DNA of 64,000 nucleotides from an uncultured Odoribacter sp. (lineage in GTDB: Bacteria; Bacteroidota; Bacteroidia; Bacteroidales; Marinifilaceae), in the NCBI GenBank assembly GCA_900541415.1, contig UQJP01000014.1, forward strand, positions 1 through 64,000, given 5' to 3'. The position numbers and the translations under genes were made by a program. Shown one piece after another: positions 43,477 through 52,872 of the stretch (its first letter is position 1; each line of letters starts with the position of its first letter). The notes beneath the pieces were generated by a model. It saw nothing but the letters and a program-made list of their open reading frames with translations. It did no database searches and had not been told where the DNA came from.

Positions 43477-46400
43477 ATGAAAACGGATACCCATACCCAC
43501 TGGCTGGGGCTTGCAGCTTATGAGGAAAAGGACGCTCCGATATTTTACGGACGGGAGAATGAGATTGCCGAATTATCGGGTGATATTTTCCACAATACCC
43601 AGACCATTATCTACGGACCTTCCGGGACAGGGAAAACCTCGATTCTCCGGGCAGGTATTTTCACCAAAGCAAGGGATAGCGGCTTTTTCCCGGTGTATAT
43701 CCGGCTGAACCACGATGGCAGGGAAACCTATGCCCGGCAGGTGATCCGGCAAGTGTGCGTACAGGCGGCGGAAGACCGGATCGATATTGAAAACCGGATC
43801 GGATACATTGCCCCGGAGCAGCTTTCCCTGTGGGAGTTTTTCCATTGTAACATTTTTTGGAATGCCGGGGATTTTCCGGTGACGCCTTTGGTGGTGATCG
43901 ACCAGTTCGAAGAGATTTTCACCCTGGCCAAAGAACGGGAAAAGGCGGATGATTTTTTCGGGCAATGGGCTGATTTGTGTGACGACCGTGTCCCTGCCTA
44001 TATCCGGGACTATTTATCGGAAAGCGGGCAGCGGGTGCGTTATCCGGAAAAGCTCAATTTTCGCTGTGTGCTTGCTTTGCGGGAAGATTTTCTGGCGCGG
44101 TTGGAAGAGTATGCCACCCGGATTCCGGCTTTGAAACGGAACCGTTACAGTTTGCAGTCTATCCACGCGAAACAGGCTATGGACATCGTTATCAAGCCCT
44201 CCCGGGGGATCGTGACGGAAGAAGTAGCACTTGAGATCATCCGGAAGGTTACGAACCGGAAAGAGGTAAATCCCGGAGAAGAAAACCGTTTAGTGGTGGA
44301 GCCTGCTTTGCTTTCCCTGTTCTGTCATGAGCTCGACCGGAAACGGGAAGAACGGGGACAGGAAAAGATCACCGCCGATTTGGTGGAGGCGTTCGGGGAT
44401 AATATTATTAAGAATTTCTATCAGGATACGATTTATTTGGTTTCTCCGGAAACCGGGAATTATTTGGAAGACCGTCTTTTAACTTCCGACGGATTTCGTG
44501 ACCGGGTGTCGTTGGGAGATGCTTTGAGCCGGGGAGTGACCTGGGAGGAGTTGGAGGTGCTTCAGAAAAACCGCCTGATCCGTATCGAAGAATGGGATGG
44601 GGCGAAACGGATCGAGTTTACCCACGATGTGCTTTGTAAGGTGGCGGCGGAACGCCGGAATGAGCGGGAGCAGCAGGCACGGGTGGAAGCCGAACGGCAA
44701 CGGGTGCGCCGGCTTAGGAAACGCGCTTCCCTGCTCGCTGCTGCGGTGGTGCTGTTGCTATTGCTGATCGGCGGATATATCGTTGGTTTCCTGATACCTT
44801 ATTCCGAATATTATGAGGGATTTGATTACCGGCAAGAATGGCCGCAGGGAATTAACCGCTTATCCCGGCAACGGGCGGAGTACCGCGCAAAATATGTGGA
44901 ATTGAGCCGGAAGGGGATGTTTTCTGCCTGGTGGACACCCCGGCGGGGCATATATGCCCGTCATTGGACAAAAATGGCACAGCGGGATGCCTGGGGAGAT
45001 TTATCTTCCGGCTTTGGAAGCACTTTGCTGGTTAATGCCGGGGATGAAGATGACAGTGGGGTGAACAAAAACTTTAAAAATCTATTGCAGCAGGTGTGCC
45101 AATATGAGTTTGTTTCTGATGTGGAAGGGCTTCACGTGATGCAGGTAAAAGCTTATAATAAGCGGCATGAACTGATCTGGTGCGGTGTTTATACCAGTAA
45201 TCGCGCCCGCCGGGGAGGCCGACCGGAAGATTTGGAGTATACCTATTTATCCTACACGGATAAAAACGGGCTTCCGGTGCAATCCCGTAAAAATGGGGCG
45301 AGTGTGGTGAAGATCGGTTTTGACGCTAATGGCTACCGGGCGAGTTCCGAGTTTTTCGACGCTTTCGGTAACCGGGCTAAAAACGGGAATTTGGTATATG
45401 CTGAAAAATATGAATATTCGCCGGAAGGATTACTCTTGCGGTTTGGAAGCGCCACCCCGGATAAGAGCGATTCGTTGGTATATTGCACGGACAAAGCGGG
45501 GAATAGCGGATGGAAATTCGAATACCGGGATAACCGCATCGTAAAAGGCGTTTCGCTGGGTAGTGACGGGCAAGTGGTGGCCGTGGCGGACGGATATGCG
45601 ATTTGTACGTATGCTTATGATTCCAGAGGGCAGATTGCGTTGGTTGATTATTTTGATGAAAAAGGCGGAAAGTTTGAATATTACGACCGGGAAAACCATT
45701 CTTTTTATCACAGCTACCACCGGATATATGATAATAGGGGAAATACGGTCAGGCTTGAATTTTTGAACAAAGATGGAGAGCTTACCCGCCGGGGCTGTGC
45801 CTATAAGCTATTTTATTTTAAGGAGGGCGGGGATCAGGTGGTTAAAGAACTTTCCTATCGGCATGACGGGAGTTATTGGGGAAGTGACGGATGTGTAGGA
45901 TATGCCGCCTGTTATAACGATCCCAGGGATAAAAACTGGTGCACCGGCCTCACTTGTTTAAAGGATAGCGTAACGCCTGTGGAAGGCATAGACGGGGTGT
46001 GTACGAAAGAGTGGGAATACGATAACCGGGGCAATACGGTTGCCGAATATTATTACGATGCCCGCCATGTGCCGATGGTCAATCATTCCGGATATGCCGG
46101 GGTTTTACGGGCTTACGACGGGGAAGACCGCCTGTTGAAAGAAGAATATTTCGACACGAAACGCCGTCCGTCGTATGCTAACGGGTATGCCTGTGTGAAA
46201 TATCGTTACGATGACCGGGGGAATCTGACTGTGATGGAGTATTACGATGACCGGGGAAATCGCTATATGACGTCCGATGGCGTGGCTGTCGAGGAGTATC
46301 GCTATGACCTGTTGAACAACCGCATTCAGACCATTTGGAAAGATGCAGAAGGAAAAAGGCTCGACAGTAAGGTGGTTTGGGTATATGCTTACGATGCCTT

Positions 46401-48051
46401 TGGCAATCACATAGAAACGGCCTGCTATGATGCAGATGGTAAAACGCCTGTGAACAACGCATCGGGCTGGCATCGGGAAGCCATGAAGTATGACGATAAC
46501 CATTTCCAGACAGAAACCAGCTATTGGGATAAAAATGGGCAAAGGATCAATCATCCGGAGCATCAGTATGCGATAAGCAGGTATGAAAACGATGGTAGCA
46601 ATCAGGTGAAGAGCTCTGCCTTTTACGATACTTCCGATCGTCCCTGCGTGAATGAGGAAGGGTATCACAAACAGGTCAATACCCTGAAATTCGGCAAGAT
46701 CGTGAAACAGGAATATTATGGGGTGGACGGTCAGCCCTGTCTGGGCCCCGCCGGGGCTTATGCCGGAGCATGTGTATATGACTACCGGGGCAACCTGATT
46801 CGGCTGGAAGTGCTCGATCGGGAAGGGGCCCTGATGAACAATCGGCTGGGGTATGCTTATGTTTCCTATAAATATGACATTTACGATAATGAGATCAGTA
46901 GGGCTTATTATGACAAGGGGGATAAGCCCTGTTTGTACGACGGATATTTTAAGATAGAATCGGATTATGAGAACGGTTTACTTGTTTCAGAGAGACGCTA
47001 CCGGGATGAACAGCACTTACTTGCCCGCGACCCGGTGATTCGTTACGGGTATGATTCCACCCGGCGGCAAAGTGATATTTATTATTTGGATGCCGGGATG
47101 AATCCTGTCGATAACGAAGAAGGCTGGAGCCATTGCCATAAAGCGTACCGCTACGGAAGAATTTGGGAAGAATCTTATTTCGATAAAGACGGTAAGGCTT
47201 GCGATCTCAAGCGTGCCGGGCTGTCGTATTGCCGGATCGTCTATGAATATGCCGCCGGACGGGAAAACGGGGCGACTGTGTGGGATAGCCGGGGACATTC
47301 CGAACGGTTGAATCCCCGGGAGGGATATGGAGTGAAAGTATATGCAAACGGTAATCGTTTGGAAGGGGATTGGAAAGCGGGAAAGATCAATGGCTGGGGA
47401 ACTTACCACTTCAATTCCGGCATGACGTACCGGGGAAATCTGACAGATGGTGTTTTTAATGGAAAAGGAACATTGACCCGTTTGGACGGAACCCGCATTG
47501 AAGGAAATTTCGAGAACGACCTGCTGGAAGGGGAAGGAGTGGAATATTTGGCAGACGGCGGTGTGTTCCGGGGAAATTTTAGCGGAGGGCAAAAAGAAGG
47601 AATCGGCACTTATTATGAAGCCGATGGCACAATCCGTTCTTCGGGCGTATTTGTGGAAGGCAGGCTGCAATATTCTTATTGCTTTAAGATCACTGATTTA
47701 TTGGAGGGGATGATGGAATACGGTTTACAGAAAGGCGACCTGTTGATTGCTTTCGATGATTTCCGGTATTTTGTAGACGACTGGAAATATTACCCGCAGG
47801 ATCGGTTACAGGAAAAGCTCCGGCAGGTATTGCAACACAAAACAGGCAGGCACGACCTGTTGGTGGCCAGGCCGGGGGTGAGCGAATATGATTTCATTCG
47901 CATTGTCCTGCCAGCCCAAGAGGTGGCGGAATACATCGCCCGCTATGGAATCGTGGGATTGGAAATTCAGCGTTCGGTGATCGATTTCGGGCATTTAGAC
48001 AGGCTATACAGAAGCTATATGCATTGGAAAGTGAAAAATGTAAAACTATGA
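43477..48051 (+). CDS. Membrane-anchored STAND NTPase with YD-like, MORN and PDZ-like C-terminal half
   Basis: 1524 residues. N-terminal STAND NTPase: APIFYGRENEIAEL, Walker A GPSGTGKTS (about residues 47-55), Walker B LVVIDQFEEIF (138-148), then a winged-helix part ending IEFTHDVLCKVAAERR. A basic coiled segment leads to one membrane helix (LLAAAVVLLLLLIGGYIVGF, about 420-440). Residues about 590-1280 hold a dozen or more 40-45-residue repeats built on Y-D-x-x-G-N and YYD-x-x-G-x-P, distantly like YD/RHS repeats. Four to five MORN repeats follow (about 1283-1395: RLEGDWKAGKINGWGTY, YRGNLTDGVFNGKGTL), then a PDZ-like domain (EYGLQKGDLLIAFDD). Topology suggests a cytosolic NTPase and an envelope-side sensor. 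ATGA overlap with the Sel1 gene. Confidence 0.85.
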   Translation: MKTDTHTHWLGLAAYEEKDAPIFYGRENEIAELSGDIFHNTQTIIYGPSGTGKTSILRAGIFTKARDSGFFPVYIRLNHDGRETYARQVIRQVCVQAAEDRIDIENRIGYIAPEQLSLWEFFHCNIFWNAGDFPVTPLVVIDQFEEIFTLAKEREKADDFFGQWADLCDDRVPAYIRDYLSESGQRVRYPEKLNFRCVLALREDFLARLEEYATRIPALKRNRYSLQSIHAKQAMDIVIKPSRGIVTEEVALEIIRKVTNRKEVNPGEENRLVVEPALLSLFCHELDRKREERGQEKITADLVEAFGDNIIKNFYQDTIYLVSPETGNYLEDRLLTSDGFRDRVSLGDALSRGVTWEELEVLQKNRLIRIEEWDGAKRIEFTHDVLCKVAAERRNEREQQARVEAERQRVRRLRKRASLLAAAVVLLLLLIGGYIVGFLIPYSEYYEGFDYRQEWPQGINRLSRQRAEYRAKYVELSRKGMFSAWWTPRRGIYARHWTKMAQRDAWGDLSSGFGSTLLVNAGDEDDSGVNKNFKNLLQQVCQYEFVSDVEGLHVMQVKAYNKRHELIWCGVYTSNRARRGGRPEDLEYTYLSYTDKNGLPVQSRKNGASVVKIGFDANGYRASSEFFDAFGNRAKNGNLVYAEKYEYSPEGLLLRFGSATPDKSDSLVYCTDKAGNSGWKFEYRDNRIVKGVSLGSDGQVVAVADGYAICTYAYDSRGQIALVDYFDEKGGKFEYYDRENHSFYHSYHRIYDNRGNTVRLEFLNKDGELTRRGCAYKLFYFKEGGDQVVKELSYRHDGSYWGSDGCVGYAACYNDPRDKNWCTGLTCLKDSVTPVEGIDGVCTKEWEYDNRGNTVAEYYYDARHVPMVNHSGYAGVLRAYDGEDRLLKEEYFDTKRRPSYANGYACVKYRYDDRGNLTVMEYYDDRGNRYMTSDGVAVEEYRYDLLNNRIQTIWKDAEGKRLDSKVVWVYAYDAFGNHIETACYDADGKTPVNNASGWHREAMKYDDNHFQTETSYWDKNGQRINHPEHQYAISRYENDGSNQVKSSAFYDTSDRPCVNEEGYHKQVNTLKFGKIVKQEYYGVDGQPCLGPAGAYAGACVYDYRGNLIRLEVLDREGALMNNRLGYAYVSYKYDIYDNEISRAYYDKGDKPCLYDGYFKIESDYENGLLVSERRYRDEQHLLARDPVIRYGYDSTRRQSDIYYLDAGMNPVDNEEGWSHCHKAYRYGRIWEESYFDKDGKACDLKRAGLSYCRIVYEYAAGRENGATVWDSRGHSERLNPREGYGVKVYANGNRLEGDWKAGKINGWGTYHFNSGMTYRGNLTDGVFNGKGTLTRLDGTRIEGNFENDLLEGEGVEYLADGGVFRGNFSGGQKEGIGTYYEADGTIRSSGVFVEGRLQYSYCFKITDLLEGMMEYGLQKGDLLIAFDDFRYFVDDWKYYPQDRLQEKLRQVLQHKTGRHDLLVARPGVSEYDFIRIVLPAQEVAEYIARYGIVGLEIQRSVIDFGHLDRLYRSYMHWKVKNVKL

Positions 48052-49442
48052 ACGGAATAAGTAAATGGTTATTGCTCATGCTGTTGGGTGTGGGAATGGT
48101 TTTTACGGGAATGGCTGCACCTCCGGATTCCTTGCGGAAAAAAGATTGGCAAAAAGCCGGACGGCAGGCGCGGAAAGGAAATGTGGCTGCTATGCTTTGG
48201 CTGGCGGATTATTACACGGTACGGGTTCCCAATGACACTTTACAGGCTTATTGGTATGGACAGGCAGCCCTGCGGGGAGATACTTTGGCCGAAAAAAATC
48301 TGGGAAATTGCTACCTGAACGGGAGCGGCGTGGAACAGGATTATCGGCAGGCTTTGTTGTGGTATGGAAAGGCGGCAGAGCAAGGATATGATAAAGCTCT
48401 GTATAATATAGCCATGATGTATGCAAACGGCTGGGGCGTTTCTCAAAGTGACAGCATGGCTTACCTTTATTTCCGGAAATCGGCGGAGAAAGGATTTAGC
48501 CGGGCGGAATATAGGGTCGGGCGGTGTTACGAAACCGGATCTTGTGTGGAACGCGACTATCAGGCTGCGTATGAATGGTATAAGAAAGCGGCTGAAAAGC
48601 AGTTTGCCCCGGCTCTTTTCCGCTTGGGACTTTTAGCATACTACGGACGGTATGTCCCGGAGGATAATTATGTGGCTTTCGGCTACTTTTTTAGGGCGGC
48701 GGAATTGGGTGATAGCCAGGCGGCCACCCAATTGGGGATATGTTTTGAGAATGGATATGGGGTGGAAAAAAGTCCGGAAAAGATGGTGGAATGGTATCGT
48801 CGGGCGGCAGAACAAGGAATGGCGGATGCACAATTCCGCTTGGGAAAATGCTATCTGAGTGGTTTGGGTGTAAAGAAAGATTCCTCACAGGCTCTGCTAT
48901 GGTTTGAAAAGGCGGCGGCACAGGGTGATCCGGATGGACTTTGCACTTTGGGAAATTGCTATTATAATGGGAATATGGTGGAACAGGACTACCGGAAATC
49001 TTTTCAATATTATAAACGGGCTGCTGAAAACGGTAGTTGTTGGGGACAACGGGTGGTTGGCCTATTTTATGAAGAAGGAACCGGAGTGGAAACGGACATG
49101 CGGCAGGCGGTGAGGTGGTATGGTAAAGCTGCGGAGCAGGGGGATGCCTATGCTTTGGAATTTTTAGGGAAGTGTTATGAGGAAGGACGGGGTGTGGAGC
49201 GGGACGAAAAACGCGCTTTCACGTTGTTCCGGGCAGCGGTGGATAAAGGGCATGCTCCGGCAATGTTCCGGCTGGCGTTATGCTATGAGAAAGGCATAGG
49301 AGTGGAAAAAGACAGGCAACTTTACCTGTATTGGCTGCAAAAGGCCGCTGATGCCGGAGATTCAGGAGCTGTATCGGCTTTGGAAAAACAGAGAAACCGG
49401 GAAATCGGTTTTGGAAATAGCGGGGATGCCTGGGTGTATTGA
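48048..49442 (+). CDS. Secreted Sel1-repeat (SLR) protein
   Basis: 464 residues from ATG 48048, which overlaps the STAND stop as ATGA; an in-frame ATG 24 bases earlier would hide the signal peptide. NGISKWLLLMLLGVGMVFTG then MAAPPD is a signal peptide without lipobox. About eleven Sel1 repeats of 36 residues fill the rest, for example AEKNLGNCYLNGSGVEQDYR, then QALLWYGKAAEQGYDKALYN and AQFRLGKCYLSGLGVKKDSS. Sel1 proteins are scaffolds that bind partner proteins. Translational coupling to the STAND gene suggests that this protein meets the STAND protein's envelope-side repeats. Confidence 0.88.
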   Translation: MNGISKWLLLMLLGVGMVFTGMAAPPDSLRKKDWQKAGRQARKGNVAAMLWLADYYTVRVPNDTLQAYWYGQAALRGDTLAEKNLGNCYLNGSGVEQDYRQALLWYGKAAEQGYDKALYNIAMMYANGWGVSQSDSMAYLYFRKSAEKGFSRAEYRVGRCYETGSCVERDYQAAYEWYKKAAEKQFAPALFRLGLLAYYGRYVPEDNYVAFGYFFRAAELGDSQAATQLGICFENGYGVEKSPEKMVEWYRRAAEQGMADAQFRLGKCYLSGLGVKKDSSQALLWFEKAAAQGDPDGLCTLGNCYYNGNMVEQDYRKSFQYYKRAAENGSCWGQRVVGLFYEEGTGVETDMRQAVRWYGKAAEQGDAYALEFLGKCYEEGRGVERDEKRAFTLFRAAVDKGHAPAMFRLALCYEKGIGVEKDRQLYLYWLQKAADAGDSGAVSALEKQRNREIGFGNSGDAWVY

Positions 49443-49512
49443 GGGGATAGCATCGGATGGAAGTTTTTAGACGGCATCCGGCGTAAGAAGATCAGTAAAA
49501 AAGATAAACTAT

Positions 49513-51741
49513 ATGATAGCTACGATTTTATGGAATTTTAAGGATAGCACGGGGCATCCAGCCTGCCTCACGATAGGGGATGTGTTGGCTTTTGCCGTTA
49601 TGCTGCTGCTTTTGTTCTTGTTTTGCCTGTTAATGGCCCGGCGGCGGAAAACCTGCCTTCGAATCAGGAACTACCTGCTGGTTCCTCTGGCAGCGGTGGG
49701 TGGTTTTGTGATCTATGCCATCGGTTACCTGCACGGAGGGACGGCAAGTTCGCTGACAGCCCTCTCGATCCGTTCTTTCCTCTCCACTTTCCACATGTTT
49801 TTTCTTCATTCCGATTTGCTGGAGGTGTGTGAGGAAATGCACCACAGCAAAATGTATATGACCTTTTTCTCTCTTATCCACTTTTTAGCTTTTCTGATTA
49901 GCTTTTTGGTGGTGGTGCAATTATTCGGGACGCATTTCCTTTCGTGGTTGAGGCTAAAATGCACAATTCCCCGCCGGAGCTATTTATTTTTAGGATTGGA
50001 TGCAGCTTCCGCAACGCTGGCACGGAGTCTGCTCGAACGGAAAGAGCCGGGGCGTTTGGTGGTGGTGCTCGATGAAAAGGGGAAAAAGAAATGGAAGATA
50101 GGCAAACATGCCGGAGGAGGTGGGGAGAGCGACAACCGGGAGGTGTGGCGGGAACAATTGGCCGATGCAGGAGTATTGCTGCTGAGCCGGACATATTCGG
50201 AAAACACAACCTGCCGGGAAGCGGGCGTAGGAAAATTGTTGAGAAAGGGAAAGGCACATTTTTTCCTGTTTTCTGCCGACACGGCTCGGAATCTCCGGCT
50301 GGCCCTGAAAATAACGGATGAAATAAAAAGCACAAAAGATTACCGGGCAAAAATTGTCCTTTATGTACGGATAGACGATGAGGAAATGGCGGAATTGTTG
50401 GAAAGGCAAAATGTACCGGAAAATGTGGAAATACAGACCGTTCATCCGGCTCGGCTGGCTGCGCTTGAATTAATCATAAATCACCCTCCGGTGGATTACG
50501 TTCGTCCCGACACGACGAAAGCAATAGCGACAAAGGATTTCACAGCTATGATTTTGGGTTTCGGGGAAACAGGGAGCAATGTCCTGCGCCTTCTCACGGA
50601 ACACGGGCAATTTATCGGGGCGGAATACCGGGTGGCGGTTGTGGATAAAGACCTCGGCGGGCGGCTGGGAACATTTAAAAGCCGTTATCCGGGCATGGAG
50701 CACTATGGGGTGGAATATCTCTCGGCGGACGTGAATAGCGTGGCTTTTTGGGAAGTGTTGCGCTCGAAACTGGACACGCTCGACTATCTGGTGATCGCTC
50801 TGGGGGATTCAGGTCGGAACATACAAATGGCGGTTTGCATAGAACGGTTTATCTGCCGGGTTACCGGACGGGATATAGATATTTTTGTGAAAGCGGATGG
50901 GAATCCGGCTCATGCCTATACCGCTTTGTCCACCTTGTTGCCCCGGCAGATTCATCTGTTTGGTACAGAAGATAGTATCTATACCGAAGAGCTGATTGTG
51001 AACGAAATCCGGTGGTCGCTGGCTAAAAAGATGCACAATTATTATAATAGGGAAAAAGCGGAGCGGCTTTTGGAAGATACATCTGAACAAATCCTTACGT
51101 CGCAAAATACCGATCGGGAAGGTTTACTTCAAGCGGATGCCTTGCCGCAGGAAGAAACTTCGTTGCAGGAAAACGGACGGCAGGAAAGGGGACAGCCGGA
51201 ACTTACGGTTTCCGGTGAACGCTCTTCCTGTTCGCCGCAATACGAAACCGCGTCCGGTGGGCAGATGTCTGCCGATATGCCCGGAGTGAAGTGGGAACAA
51301 TTGCCGGAAATCCGGAAAATCAGTAACCTGTCCGCAGCCCTCCATTTGGTGACGAAATTAAAATTGGCGGGGTTGCTGCCTGAAACAATTAAAAAACTGG
51401 ATAACAAAACCCGCTTTGTAGGCTTGCTGGGCAAAGAACGGCTGGAAAACCTGGCAAAGGGGGAACACCTGCATTGGAACGCCACTTTATTCACTCACGG
51501 ATGGGATACCTGGACCGCCATTCCCGGCGACAGTTCCGGCAACAAAGATGAAAAGCGGAAACTGCACGCCTGTTTGGTGGATTGGGAAGAATTGCAAAGG
51601 ATAGAAAATAAATTCGGAGAGCCTTACCGTGAATATGACCGGGTGTATGTGGTAAACATATACGATTGGATGCAGGATGCAGCGATTTTTGAAGAAATCG
51701 ATAAGGCATTTCGCCGGAATAATCCTAAAGAAGAAAAATAA
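49513..51741 (+). CDS. Three-TM protein with two TrkA_N-like Rossmann domains and a RyR domain
   Basis: 742 residues. Three membrane helices in the first 140 residues (VLAFAVMLLLLFLFCLLMA; VPLAAVGGFVIYAIGYL; FSLIHFLAFLISFLVVVQLF). Then a first nucleotide-binding fold (SYLFLGLDAASATLARSLLE, about 155) and a second with a clear glycine loop (FTAMILGFGETGSNVLRLLT, about 345), followed by YRVAVVDKDLG and YLVIALGDSGRNIQMAV, as in the TrkA_N/RCK regulators of potassium channels. The C-terminus (about 645-725) is a RyR domain: LAKGEHLHWNATLFTHGWDT, then KRKLHACLVDWEELQRIENK and YDRVYVVNI. A low-complexity linker lies at 530-590. It may be a ligand-gated ion-conducting or ion-regulating membrane protein. 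70 bases after the Sel1 gene. Confidence 0.8.
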   Translation: MIATILWNFKDSTGHPACLTIGDVLAFAVMLLLLFLFCLLMARRRKTCLRIRNYLLVPLAAVGGFVIYAIGYLHGGTASSLTALSIRSFLSTFHMFFLHSDLLEVCEEMHHSKMYMTFFSLIHFLAFLISFLVVVQLFGTHFLSWLRLKCTIPRRSYLFLGLDAASATLARSLLERKEPGRLVVVLDEKGKKKWKIGKHAGGGGESDNREVWREQLADAGVLLLSRTYSENTTCREAGVGKLLRKGKAHFFLFSADTARNLRLALKITDEIKSTKDYRAKIVLYVRIDDEEMAELLERQNVPENVEIQTVHPARLAALELIINHPPVDYVRPDTTKAIATKDFTAMILGFGETGSNVLRLLTEHGQFIGAEYRVAVVDKDLGGRLGTFKSRYPGMEHYGVEYLSADVNSVAFWEVLRSKLDTLDYLVIALGDSGRNIQMAVCIERFICRVTGRDIDIFVKADGNPAHAYTALSTLLPRQIHLFGTEDSIYTEELIVNEIRWSLAKKMHNYYNREKAERLLEDTSEQILTSQNTDREGLLQADALPQEETSLQENGRQERGQPELTVSGERSSCSPQYETASGGQMSADMPGVKWEQLPEIRKISNLSAALHLVTKLKLAGLLPETIKKLDNKTRFVGLLGKERLENLAKGEHLHWNATLFTHGWDTWTAIPGDSSGNKDEKRKLHACLVDWEELQRIENKFGEPYREYDRVYVVNIYDWMQDAAIFEEIDKAFRRNNPKEEK

Positions 51742-52010
51742 ACTGCCGGGAAACCCGGCAAAATATCCATAAATCAGCCGATTAAAGCTCATTTCGTCAA
51801 TATGGTGTTAAAATATACCGGGAACTTTTCGGGAGGATGTGTTTCCTCCGGAAAATGAATAGGCAATGGAATCGTTTTAGATGGCATTTTTATACAATTG
51901 GAAAGAATAAACTTTCATATTTTAAGTTTATAATGTAAAATCTGTTAAATTGTAAGTTAAAATCGATTTTGACTTCACCTTTTTTACCGATGAATGTGTT
52001 TTAGGAGTGT

Positions 52011-52859
52011 ATGAGAAATGAAATAATCGGTATGAAGGGAAAGTTTTTATTGGCATGCGGTTTGTTGCTATGGAATTTATCGGGAGCGATGGCATTGGAA
52101 AAGGAAAATGTGCAGTTGGACGAGCTGGAAAGGAAGTTCGACCGGAATCCGGCCAATCCGCAAGTCACCCAGTTGTTATTGAAAGAACTTTGCCGTCAGG
52201 GGAAACCTGCGGCTGAGGTGCTATCGCGTTATTTTAAGACCCAGCCGGAAACCGACTACCTGAAAGACTATAATTGGGTGATCGTGCGTGACTATGTGAA
52301 CGACATCCATGCTCCCCAGATACAATACCTCTTCGATCATCAGGATTCCTTTGTGCAGTATTTTTCCAAAGATGATGTTTTTCAGAAACTGGATAAGGTA
52401 TTAGTGGACTATCTGGAAAGCCTTTACGTGAAAAACCGTACGGAATACGACCGGGAAATGTTGAAACTGAGAAAGCTGGGCTATGCGCACTATGATGTGG
52501 TGGAGGATTATTTCAAAATACGCGAACTCCGTGCCTCCCGGAATGCCGAAGATTATTTTTATAAGGCCCGGAAATTGTTTCGCTATTTTCCGGACAACCA
52601 CCCGATGATTAAAGAGATCACTGCGGGGGCTCTGGAAATAATGGATGACGTTGCCCGTCTGAAAGTGATACACCTCTGGGCCGGGAAGACCGTAGAGCCT
52701 GCCACCGATTTCGAGGCGGTATATAACTACGCGCTAATTTCCCGCAAATGCGGATATAACGAACTGGCGTGTAAATATGCCGGGATTGCCAACCGCCTGG
52801 CACGGCAATCAGACAACCCCGCACAGAAAAAACGTGCCGGGGAACTCCTGAAATTATAG
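52011..52859 (+). CDS. Secreted helical-repeat protein, unknown
   Basis: 282 residues. AGGAG seven bases before ATG 52011 supports this start over the in-frame ATG at 52032. The signal peptide is GKFLLACGLLLWNLSGAMA. The mature part is helical (FDRNPANPQVTQLLLKELCR, KARKLFRYFPDNHPMIKEIT, YALISRKCGYNELACKYAGI) and reads like degenerate TPR units. No known family. It is 270 bases after the RyR gene, past a small hairpin (TGCCGGG/CCCGGCA at 51744-51760), so it may have its own promoter; same direction and secretion suggest membership of the same cluster, with less certainty than the first four genes. Confidence 0.65.
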   Translation: MRNEIIGMKGKFLLACGLLLWNLSGAMALEKENVQLDELERKFDRNPANPQVTQLLLKELCRQGKPAAEVLSRYFKTQPETDYLKDYNWVIVRDYVNDIHAPQIQYLFDHQDSFVQYFSKDDVFQKLDKVLVDYLESLYVKNRTEYDREMLKLRKLGYAHYDVVEDYFKIRELRASRNAEDYFYKARKLFRYFPDNHPMIKEITAGALEIMDDVARLKVIHLWAGKTVEPATDFEAVYNYALISRKCGYNELACKYAGIANRLARQSDNPAQKKRAGELLKL

Positions 52860-52872
52860 CCGTTTCCGGTGC

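Noticed and set aside
45270..47320. Rhs polymorphic toxin
   Set aside because: YD-like repeats are present, but there is no Rhs core motif, no variable toxin tip and no immunity gene; the repeats continue into MORN and PDZ-like domains within a STAND protein.
45270..47320. CRISPR array or DNA tandem repeat
   Set aside because: The periodicity is at protein level with diverged codons, in one open frame. No short identical repeats with unique spacers occur anywhere in the window.
42176..51741. Canonical Thoeris or Avs defence system
   Set aside because: Thoeris needs a separate TIR producer with a SIR2-SLOG or TM-macro effector, and Avs STANDs are soluble with other effector domains. The genes here have related parts but another architecture, so I do not use those names.
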